This document shows, piece after piece, positions 55,932-64,000 of a DNA stretch of 64,000 bases. The notes beneath the pieces are model-generated. The model saw only the letters and a list, made by a program, of their open reading frames with translations, was not told the DNA's origin and did no database searches. Origin of the DNA: Daucus carota subsp. sativus (taxonomy: Eukaryota > Streptophyta > Magnoliopsida > Apiales > Apiaceae); contig NC_030383.2 of assembly GCF_001625215.2 (NCBI RefSeq), positions 16,845,197 to 16,909,196 of the forward strand. The letters are read 5' to 3'. The number at the start of each line of letters is the position of its first letter. The first letter of the stretch is position 1. Position numbers and translations under genes: made by a program.

Positions 55932-56726
55932 AAACAATTTTTTTTGACAGTATGCACTCTAAAGTTTGAAAAGCGCTTCGCTTTGCACTCCTTTAACCAC
56001 TCTCCGTTTAATTGACCGTTAAAGTTAACAGATGTTGGGTTTACACTTTGCACCCCACATTTATTAAATTTTTTTTCTTGAGTATTTTTTCTTAGTTACC
56101 CCAAGTTAAAATAGAACATTTTATGTGTTAATGAATCCGAATAAATGCATGAACACGACACAGACTAAAATAACTGCTAGGAACGACGTAGTATACCTAA
56201 GCAAGGAGAAAGTGCATTGCATGATTGAGGTGGTTTTAGATTAGCAGAAACTAGTAGGTAGACTGTCACTCTTCACCCGTTGTGGTAAGGAAAGGTTCAC
56301 TATATTAATCTTACCGCCAGCAATGCGAACCGACCTTGTAATACATAGTTAAATTTGTATACATGATCTTAGCATAAATGTTTAATAGAATGAATGGGTA
56401 GTGCTCTAGAGGTCTTCTTTCAAATTTCACTTAACCTTTTATGGTAATGAATACACTTCTCCATCATCTATCTCTCACTCAATTCTTAGGAAAAGAAAAA
56501 AAGAAAGTCCTGTGTGTAGAAAAAAGAAAATACTCATGAAAAAAAAATACTCATAAAAAAATATTAACAGATTTGGGGTGCAAAGTGCAAACTGTGGGGT
56601 GCAAAATGTGAATCCCGCATATTATGGTGCAAAATGTGAATCCTGCATAAACGGAGAGTGGTCAAAAGGGTACAAAACGAAGCGCTTTTCAAACTTTAGG
56701 GTGCATACTGTCAAAAAAAATTGTTT
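55932..56726. mobile_element. Non-autonomous inverted-repeat element
   Basis: The ends AAACAATTTTTTTTGACAGT and their inverse frame about 80 bases of matching inverted sequence that includes GTTTGAAAAGCGCTTCG and CCACTCTCCGTTTA. Further phrases such as TTGCACCCCA recur inside. The centre (about 630 bases) is non-coding. No clear TSD was found, so the limits may be off. It is probably MULE-like. Confidence 0.7.
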
Positions 56727-57604
56727 AAAATTTTAAACAATTTTTTTTCCGTAATATTTTTTAAAATTTTAAAATGTGTAACTAAAATATCAGACATTAA
56801 TCAGTTAAAATAGGAAAGAAGAAGTATAATACAAACCTAATTCATAATTGTTTTCCAATTTTGTATATATATTATTAAATTATTCTGAAATTTATATTTG
56901 AAGATTATTTTAATTTATTGATGATTTTTCGATCCAATAATAATAATAATAAAATAATATTACGTACAGCATCCGTCTTGGAGCAAAAATTAAGTCGCCC
57001 TCCAAAGGTCTTTACACAGTGCGCCAGCTCTAATAGCAATTAGCAAGAGAGTTGTATCATTACTCTCCATGTAGTACTTGTTTTGTAGGATTGTTTTATA
57101 GTGTTAGGTAAAGGTATACTATAAGTATGAATTAGGAAAAAATCTATCCAATGGATCTAGATTTATCTTTTTAGATATCTTCATATACTTTGTGGCAGTT
57201 TCTTTTTCCGTTTTCTTTTCTTTTTGTTGCTAAATTCTTTAATTTGATCTTTTTCTCTGGTACTATAATATTGAGCATGTTCTCATAATAATTTTTATAC
57301 ATTTATTTATCAAAACAGTTACCGCACTTTCTCAAGAAATCTTGATGTTTTCTAGGTTACAAAATACTCGTGTATTCTCGTTATATTATGTAAATGTATA
57401 ACTCAGTCATTATCAATTTCTATACATTCATAGCTACCAACATATCAATCACTTTCTAATTTTTTAAAGATAAAAGATATTTGATAAGATACAGATAATG
57501 ATGATACTTCTGATAAACTTCAACTTTAGATCCAATGCTCATTGAATCCGTATTTGTAACAAGATCTATAGAGAGATCAGAAGGAGGATCGGCTTGAGCC
57601 ATAT
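56727..57604. other. AT-rich spacer
   Basis: No gene or repeat recognised. A short sequence at 57500-57600 is the immediate target of the next element. Confidence 0.45.
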
Positions 57605-57894
57605 TGTTGGAATATAATTTAAACTTATTCAGTTTTATTTTATTTGTATTCATGCATTAAGAAATGTAAGTATCAGCCCTACAGTTACGTGGACGTGGTT
57701 AGTAGTTTCTTTCAGTGTTATCAGGAGTGTAGGTATAGTGGAGATATTGCAGAAGTTATGTTGCTGGTTTTTAGGCCCAGTTTCTAGTAGTTATCTGCAT
57801 AAATACTCTGCATGTACTCAGCCTTATTAATTATCAGATTAAGAGTTTGTTTACCTCAGTTTAAAAACATATTCTATCGGCTTCTCTATCTTCA
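57605..57894 (+). repeat. 5' LTR of the TR-GAG element
   Basis: 290 bp, TGTTGGAATATAATTT to CTATCTTCA. Confidence 0.93.
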
Positions 57895-57896
57895 CT

Positions 57897-57908
57897 TGGT
57901 ATCAGAGC
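57897..57908 (+). other. Primer-binding site (initiator Met tRNA)
   Basis: TGGTATCAGAGC two bases after the 5' LTR. Confidence 0.92.
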
Positions 57909-57951
57909 TTTGTGAGTGCCCAAATACCAACCCAAACACACAAACGTAACC

Positions 57952-58746
57952 ATGGAAATAACCAAGACAAAAGAAGGCTCTGTGGGTTTACGCTATCCAA
58001 TGCTAACGAAAAGTAACTATACAACATGGTCCCTGAAAATGAAGGTTTTCATGAAGGCGCAAGGTGTTTGGGCTGCGATCGAAGGAGACCCAAAGACTGT
58101 TGTTGATGAGAGGACGGTACAGATAGCTCTTGCAGCTATATACCAAGGCGTGCCAGAAGACGTACTGCTGACTATTGCTGAGAAAGAAACCGCAAAGGAA
58201 GCTTGGGAAGCCATTAAAACGATGAGTGTAGGAGCTGAGCGAGTGAAGGAGGCTAAGGTACAAACGTTAAAGGGAGAGTTTGAGTCTCTTACCATGAAGG
58301 AGACAGATAACATCGATGATTTCTGTATGAAGCTGAGCGGGATAGCGACCAACATACGGGTTCTTGGAGAAGTGATGGAGGAGTCAAGCGTTGTGAGGAA
58401 GATCCTACGTGCAGTCCCCGATAAATTTCTCCAGATAGCTTCAAATATCGAACAGTTCGGAGACATGAAAACTATGACGGTTGAAGACTTAGTGGGTCGT
58501 CTTAAAGCTCACGAGGAGAAAATAAAGGGCAGGTGTGAGAGCGCAGACAAACAACAACTTCTCTTGGCATCTCAGAATCAAAGACCTAGAGCTGGTTATT
58601 TCCGTGATAAGAGTAAGATCAGGTGCTACAACTGTAACACCTTGGGTCACTATGCATCAGAATGTAGCAAATCACGACGGGAAAGAGAGAAGAGGCAGGA
58701 AGTAAACATGGCAGTCGTCGAGGATGATGAACCAGCTTTGTTATAG
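57952..58746 (+). CDS. Copia-type Gag of the TR-GAG element
   Basis: The start is set at 57952 because ACCATGG is an ideal context; the ATG at 57916 is upstream in the same frame and weaker. The product is 264 residues. It shows a Copia Gag (UBN2-like) fold: YPMLTKSNYTTWSLKMKVFM, AKEAWEAIKTM, and FLQIASNIEQ. Near the end is a CCHC zinc knuckle CYNCNTLGHYASEC, then a basic patch (KSRREREKR) and an acidic tail. Gag forms the particle that packages RNA. The stop is a normal TAG at 58744-58746, followed by non-coding sequence. There is no sign of protease, integrase or reverse transcriptase. An open gag with no pol suggests selection on Gag or a recent source. Confidence 0.92.
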   Translation: MEITKTKEGSVGLRYPMLTKSNYTTWSLKMKVFMKAQGVWAAIEGDPKTVVDERTVQIALAAIYQGVPEDVLLTIAEKETAKEAWEAIKTMSVGAERVKEAKVQTLKGEFESLTMKETDNIDDFCMKLSGIATNIRVLGEVMEESSVVRKILRAVPDKFLQIASNIEQFGDMKTMTVEDLVGRLKAHEEKIKGRCESADKQQLLLASQNQRPRAGYFRDKSKIRCYNCNTLGHYASECSKSRREREKRQEVNMAVVEDDEPALL

Positions 58747-58752
58747 TCAGAT

Positions 58753-58840
58753 TATTAGCCATACGGGCTCAGTTGAATAGCCATACGGGCTCAGTTGATT
58801 AGCCACGCGGGCTCGGATTATTAGCCATACGGGCTCAGTT
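58753..58840 (+). repeat. Four tandem units after gag
   Basis: The unit ATTAGCCATACGGGCTCAGT (22-24 bases) is repeated four times with small changes (one has CACGCGGGCTCGG). It lies between the gag stop and the purine tract. Confidence 0.9.
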
Positions 58841-58932
58841 TAACCAATTCTGTCAGCAGTGAAGTTTAAAAGAATGAAGGCACTGCTGGGAATCAAAGAC
58901 TTGCAGAAATAAGTTTTAATTATGGGGGAGAT

Positions 58933-59222
58933 TGTTGGAATATAATTTAAACTTATTCAGTTTTATTTTATTTGTATTCATGCATTAAGAAATGTAAGTA
59001 TCAGCCCTACAGTTACGTGGACGTGGTTAGTAGTTTCTTTCAGTGTTATCAGGAGTGTAGGTATAGTGGAGATATTGCAGAAGTTACGTTGCTAGTTTTT
59101 AGGCCCAGTTTCTATTAGTTATCTGCATAAATACTCTGCATGTACTCAGCCTTATTAATTATCAGATTAAGAGTTTGTTTACCTCAGTTTAAAAACATAT
59201 TCTATAGTCTTTTCTATCTTCA
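58933..59222 (+). repeat. 3' LTR of the TR-GAG element
   Basis: 290 bp, matching the 5' LTR except about six bases, and followed by CATAT. Confidence 0.93.
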
Positions 59223-59249
59223 CATATTACATGTATTAATAAAATTTTG

Positions 59250-59500
59250 CATCATTTTGGAATGCAAGATGCAAAAAGGTTATACTGATGCTAGCTTATA
59301 GACATACAAAGATGATTATGTCTCTCAGTCTTGTTTCTATCTAAATGAATTAGGTGCTGGTAACAGGAAGAGTTCGAAGTAAGAAAAAGTAATTAACTCG
59401 TTCTACGATGGAGGCTGATTATATATATTGCTGCTTGTGAAGCAGCCAATGAGGTTGTTTGGATTCATTAGTTCGTTACAAGACTTGGACTATGTGTGTC
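59250..59500 (+). pseudogene. Copia pol relic (RNase H part)
   Basis: It parallels the RNase H end of the Copia element at 5490-5700 (ATGCTAGCTT, GATGATTATGTCTCTCAGTC, GAAGCAGCCAATGAGGTTGTTTGGATT). A deletion joins the HFGMQDAK region to GYTDAS, and stops and a shift are present. Unlike the other Copia copy, the Trp codon after EVV is intact here (GTTTGG). Confidence 0.8.
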
Positions 59501-60675
59501 AGCCAAATTTTGACCGTGCTTAATGGCATAAGTGTTCGACCTGTTGCATCTGTTGTCAACCTGCTAACCAATGCCGAAAAATAGTATCCAATCATCTCAC
59601 TGACAGACGCTAATATAATTACCATATGCGGCGGCTTATGTGCTTTATGTGGCAGCAGTGATTTCGACGACGCTGTAGGAAGAGAAAAATAACTTTTTAG
59701 GTGGGTAAATTATAAACTGACGCTATTGTATGTATTTTATGCCGTAACAGTATTTTTGCGGACACTGTAAGATAGAAAATTAACCAGGCTTAAGTACAGA
59801 CTATCCTTTCATTCCATTTCATTTTACTTTTTGCTCGAGTATTTTATCTTCACATCACATATTTTTTACTCATTTAGGATTTACACATCTATTTCACCAT
59901 GCCTTAAAACTGATTATTCCTACAAATAGAACATATTGTCACATGACTTAAAGCTAATAAGATAGTAAAAGTACTTGTAGAGTTAAATATACATGCTGAT
60001 ATAAATGGCAGTATGTCGTCGCAGATTGAGAATCTGCCACACTATCAGGCTAATTCCTCTGATAACACAAAATATTTATAACTTTGTTTACTACTGCAAG
60101 TTGAAACATAGATTTCTTGCCATATTCCAAAATTTTAATTGAAATCTTATAAACCACATTTGAGACATGTCATACACATAATTCATTCAAATTGTATTTT
60201 CTGGACTCTACTTCTGCTAGTTGACTTTTTTAGAACAATCAATGTATATCAGTTGCAACTTATACATTATCAACATTATCAATTGAGTGTACCGAATTTA
60301 GATATGATTGGATAAGAGCACATACAAAACCTACGGAGACCTGAGGTTATTACTCAAGACTAAAGAAGTGTTTCAGAAAATGGTATATTACTACTGTACT
60401 TCCTTCTAAATTATAGATAAAATGTTTGGCTATCAGTATTTCTTTTCGAATTAACATGATGAATATGAAGAATTGCAGAAGCAAGTTTTAGATTGGGCAT
60501 GAATGGACTCCAGATGGACGTCGGATGACGTATTGTCCCATGTACTTGGCCGTAAGGAGCATGGAGGATGTGTTAGAGGGTCAATAGAGAAGTAATAAAG
60601 ATGTATTCGGATCAGGGAAGAGTAAATATAGTGGAGTTGTCTCGGTGAATGAATTGGCTGCAATCACACGAGAAA
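59501..60675. other. Intergenic, nothing recognised
   Basis: No gene, repeat or RNA is seen. One minus-strand frame at 60451-60663 has no domain. Confidence 0.45.
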
Positions 60676-61131
60676 AGCTTAATGACCTTTTAGCCCTCGA
60701 AGTATGAGTGGAAGTTCCGATGCGGCCTCGAAGTTTAAAAACGTACCTTTCGACCCTCAAAGTATGTTTGTCGTACCTTTTAGTCCTTTTTAAAAATACC
60801 GGTATAAATCGGGGAATAAACTTGACAATTCATATTCGGGGTAAAGTTTGGGCGTATTTTTTAACCCTTAAAGTATACATCTCGTTCCTTTTAACCCCTA
60901 AAGAATACATTAAAATACATTAGATGTTCCTTTACACCCTTAATGTTTAATGCCCCTTTTAACCCTCACGTGTGAAATGTCAACTTTGTCCACCCCGTTA
61001 TATACCGGTATACGCCATAAGGGCTAAAAGGTACGACAAAGATAATTTGAGGGTCGAAAGGTACGTTTTTAAACTTCAAGGCCGCATCAGAACTTCCACC
61101 CAAACTTCAAGGGCTAAAAGATCATTAAGCC
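60676..61131. mobile_element. MULE-derived MITE with long TIRs
   Basis: 456 bp. The left end AGCTTAATGACCTTTTAGCC and the right end reversed (GGCTTAATGATCTTTTAGCC) pair for about 120 bases, with AAACGTACCTTTCGACCCTC inside both. The flanks CACGAGAAA (60667-60675) and CACAAGAAA (61132-61140) make a 9-bp duplication with one mismatch. The centre is non-coding. Confidence 0.87.
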
Positions 61132-61545
61132 CACAAGAAATTACTAATTAGAAAGTTTAGAAGGGATATAATGCGAGGAAAAAATGAACGAAATAATGAA
61201 ATCAAAGATTGAAGGTATATTTAATCAGTTAATTAAAGTAGATGGATTTGTCCATACCAGATGCTTTTGATACTCCTTAAAATGAAATTGTTCGAAGCAG
61301 TTGCCAATCGGGAAGATCATTTTGAAAATATCAAGGTACTTCAAATAAACTTGCTGGTAGAGTTATTAACTCTTGCGCACAAATATATGGTCGGTGTATT
61401 TCTGTAGTGGTTGTCGGGTATCAGCTGCCCGGTCCTCTTCTATGTGCTTTTTGCCTGTTCAAATGTTCGGATACAATTGCTCGTTCCTCTCTCCAATATT
61501 TGCTTGCATGAGAAAGGTAGTTGTCTTGTGATTTTTTATGGGATT
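61132..61545. other. Intergenic, nothing recognised
   Basis: No feature seen apart from short A/T runs. Confidence 0.4.
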
Positions 61546-61719
61546 TTCTATGGTGTGCCTATAGGCACACAATAGTCACCAACTTTCATAAGAATGGTAA
61601 GTTTTGATTGGTGGATGAATAATAAATGTTGATTACCTCTCCCGCATGCACACCAATTCCACCAATTAAAAAAAGCCATTTTCATGAGAGTTGGTGCTTA
61701 TTGTGGGCACACATTAGAA
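61546..61719. mobile_element. Small inverted-repeat MITE
   Basis: The left side (TTCTATGGTGTGCC, GTCACCAACTTTCATAAGAATGG, TTTTGATTGGTGGA) and the right side reversed (TTCTAATGTGTGCC, GCACCAACTCTCATGAAAATGG, TTTTTAATTGGTGGA) pair almost to the middle. About 174 bp, so nearly all of it is arms. The TSD is uncertain. Confidence 0.72.
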
Positions 61720-62111
61720 ATACCAATATTTTATTATGCCATCTTTTACTTGCAGGTTATCGACTGAGCGTCCCTAACCAGAGCTTATATATGTAAGCTT
61801 TTTGTTTCTTGAAATATTGTTGAGGATCAGGGCTTAAGAATCGGCTCGATAGGTTACTTTAGCGATTCATTTAGAGTTGGATAAGTCTGATATATGTGGA
61901 TAGGTTTAAATTTCATCATCTATTAAAAGTGCTGAATGCAGAACTTACCAACATCCTAAATTTTTGGAGCGAGTAAGGTGTTTAGGTTGCACTGACGATG
62001 TTTGAGAAGCTCATATACAGGCTGCTCCCTCCTTCCCCTCTAATTTTTGTACATACACACTTAGATACGTGCAAGGATTGATCGTAGAGTATGAATTTAC
62101 ATCTACACTTA
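61720..62111. other. Intergenic, nothing recognised
   Basis: No feature seen. Confidence 0.4.
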
Positions 62112-62494
62112 GAGCAAGTCCAATAGGTGTGCTAAATCAAGTCTTAAATCCAAAAATGGGGAATATGGGATAAAATTGCACTCCAACACTATGCTAGTGA
62201 TGTGCTAAATCACTAGCACAAGCCTCCCCTTCCCTATTTTTAGAATATGCTAGCCACTTCTAAACTATTTTTATTATTAAAATATTCATTTCCCTCTCTC
62301 CTCCACATCATTTCCCTCTCTCCTCTCATCCAAAAATAGATGGTAGTTGTTTAAATTTAATATCATTATAATAATAGGGAATGGATATAAGGAGTACTAT
62401 TGGAGCTCATGTGCTAAATCTTGTGCTAAATCCCTAAGACATATTATTTTATAATATTTTTAGGGAACCTCTTAGCATAGTGTTGGACTTGCTC
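62112..62494. mobile_element. Tourist-like MITE (GAGCAAGTCC ends)
   Basis: 383 bp with terminal GAGCAAGTCCAAYA and a 3-bp duplication TTA (62109-62111 and 62495-62497). Inner phrases GTGCTAAATC recur in both halves. It is non-coding. A 3-bp TTA target and these ends fit PIF/Harbinger MITEs. Confidence 0.85.
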
Positions 62495-64000
62495 TTATAT
62501 CATAACTAGATGTGTTTGTTTGACTATTCTTTTCTTCATTTGAATTAATCTTTCTTATTTTTTGACAGTATATAACAATGAATCAATTACCTTTACCTAC
62601 TCTATTATTCTTGTTCTTTCTTCTTCTTGTTCCTCGCTATTCGACCGTGTTTCAAAATCATTGCAAGCTGAAGATAAGTTACTCAAATTCCTCCCAAGGA
62701 AATCATAAATAAATAAAGCAAAATCAAGTTTCATATGCTTTTAAACCGTTTAAATTAATATACTTAATTTGTTTGCAATGGTTTTCCATATTTCATGTTC
62801 TCAATAATTACTTAAGACATTTTAATTTGGATGCTAAGAAATTCATTAGAATTTGAGGACGCATGACAGGTATAATGGCAGCATAATGAGTAACCAGTTC
62901 AAAATATGAAAGAATTTATGTCAATTTCTTGTGCAAGCATCTGTCTAGAGTTGAAGTAATTCTTTTTTACGATTATGCTATTATGAATTATTCGTGCAAT
63001 GCCTCCAATTATATGCGTGTAACAATTACTAAAGCCTACGTAAAAAAGACCGGTCTGTTAATTCTAAACATGTATCTTATTGCTTACTGAAATTAAAGCA
63101 CAAATAGTTGCAATCGGTACATCTTCGGAAAATTTAGTGAAAAATATTAAAAAGTATTTATTATATTTTTAGCTTAGGAATTATTTTGGTGACTATTGGT
63201 TAATACTTCATATGTCGGTCGAGAATATAGGTGTGATCGAAAAGATAGGTTCTTGTGTATTATTATTGAGAATGTATTTAGTTTATGTCAAATGATGTTA
63301 AGGATATATAACTACTTGATTTAAGTACAAACTATGCATGTGGCCTTTAGAGTTTAGATAATGGAATTGGATGAAACTCAAGCTTAAATAACTTGAGTGG
63401 AACTTGAAAAGATCTTTTTGTTCAAAGGATTGAGGAATTTTTAACAAGATTTTTTAGAAATCCTTCTTTATGTTTGGCAATTCTTTTCTCCTCTCCTTAG
63501 CCTAAGATCCAAGTCGCTTAACAAATCCAACTGCAATGAATACTTCAATCATGACGATTAATATGGAGCAATTTAGGTTAAGTTTAGTTGTGATGGTGTT
63601 TTATAATTATGGTAGTTCACATACTTGGCATTCACAAGGACATATTATTTTTAGTAAAGTGGACTTAAAAGTCATATCCTATATCTTATATATCTTGAAA
63701 AGTAGTTTTAAGTTTACAATCTAGAAAATTAGTTTTAAAATTTTCATTCTAGTACAAATTTCCAATAATGTTTTGTCGAAATTTTTCGAATGCGATGCTT
63801 CCTAGCTTATATATTTTTCTCCTCCCAAAGCTATAATCATTTTTTAACTATATTTGCGAATATGATGACTCTTTATATTATATTAATATAAAGTGTAAGT
63901 TAGACTTTAGGTTACATCACAATTATCTTTTTACCTTATTAAGAGTAGAGTTGGTTTCAAAGGAAATCTAGATTGTGTCATATATGGTTTATCATCTAAT
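62495..64000. other. Intergenic, nothing recognised
   Basis: AT-rich, no coding frame of note, no repeat detected by eye. Confidence 0.45.

Larger units (their letters stand above)
57605..59222 (+). mobile_element. TR-GAG type non-autonomous LTR retrotransposon
   Basis: A 1618-bp element with 290-bp LTRs (57605-57894 and 58933-59222), TG...CA ends, and a perfect 5-bp duplication CATAT on both sides (57600-57604 and 59223-59227). A Met-tRNA primer-binding site (TGGTATCAGAGC, 57897-57908) and a purine tract (TATGGGGGAGA) before the 3' LTR are present. Only a Copia-type Gag is encoded, with no pol. About six differences between the LTRs, near 2 percent, suggest an insertion older than the Gypsy one. 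It depends on enzymes of a full-length relative. Confidence 0.93.

Noticed and set aside
57897..57908. tRNA-like sequence
   Set aside because: It is only the 12-base complement of a tRNA 3' end used for priming. No tRNA gene was found in the window.

Overview
The window is nuclear DNA of a flowering plant, almost certainly a dicot. It is AT-rich, has spliced genes with GT-AG introns, and is full of plant transposon families. The NLR genes resemble the R1-type (late-blight resistance homolog) class, which is typical of asterids. The species cannot be fixed from the sequence alone. About half of the window is transposon-derived, and the host genes form three small islands.

Layout. 1-7.5 kb: a candidate minus-strand LTR with its own TATA box abuts a 5'-truncated Copia element whose pol has one in-frame stop and whose 3' LTR is about 1.5 kb. 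7.5-15.0 kb: broken exon-like pieces of unrelated genes (UGGT, a RanBP2 zinc-finger protein, a COP1-interacting-protein-7 relative), all on the plus strand and with intron borders, ending at a textbook Helitron 3' hairpin plus CTAG terminus at 15013. 15.5-21.6 kb: a small secreted proline-rich protein gene is split inside its signal peptide by a complete Reina-like Ty3/Gypsy chromovirus. Its two 401-bp LTRs look identical, its TSD is TTCAT and its gag-pol frame is open.

22.2-51.2 kb: an NLR resistance-gene cluster on the plus strand. Two copies are intact (22213-25248 and 28029-31010) and two are frameshifted (31292-33864 and 48684-51246). At least one more copy is shattered. The shattered copy holds a 10.4-kb CACTA (En/Spm) element carrying a tnp2 transposase gene and a second gene that joins a Ptta/En/Spm-type domain to a Ulp1-like protease. 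A segment of about 0.7 kb of host DNA is directly repeated on both sides of this element (0.95 kb on the left, where a Tourist-like MITE has also inserted). A Pack-MULE with a 9-bp TSD that carries the start of a NINJA gene (EAR motif) also sits in this dead NLR. In the two intact NLRs a conserved N-terminal module of about 110 residues occurs twice in tandem; the copy at 48684 has it once, and the copy at 31292 has one copy broken by its frameshift.

51.7-55.5 kb: a spliced minus-strand NAB-domain (KIP1/NET-like) gene. 55.9-62.5 kb: non-autonomous elements, namely an inverted-repeat element, a 1.6-kb LTR element that encodes only Gag (TR-GAG type, TSD CATAT), a Copia relic, a MULE-derived MITE, and two smaller MITEs. 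The last 1.5 kb holds nothing recognisable.

The cellular genes that look functional are the two intact NLRs and the NAB-domain gene. Everything else is mobile, broken or fragmentary. The strongest leads are the doubled N-terminal module of the NLRs, the CACTA element with long flanking repeats, the NINJA-carrying Pack-MULE, the very young Gypsy insertion in a signal peptide, and the Helitron-like patchwork of gene pieces.
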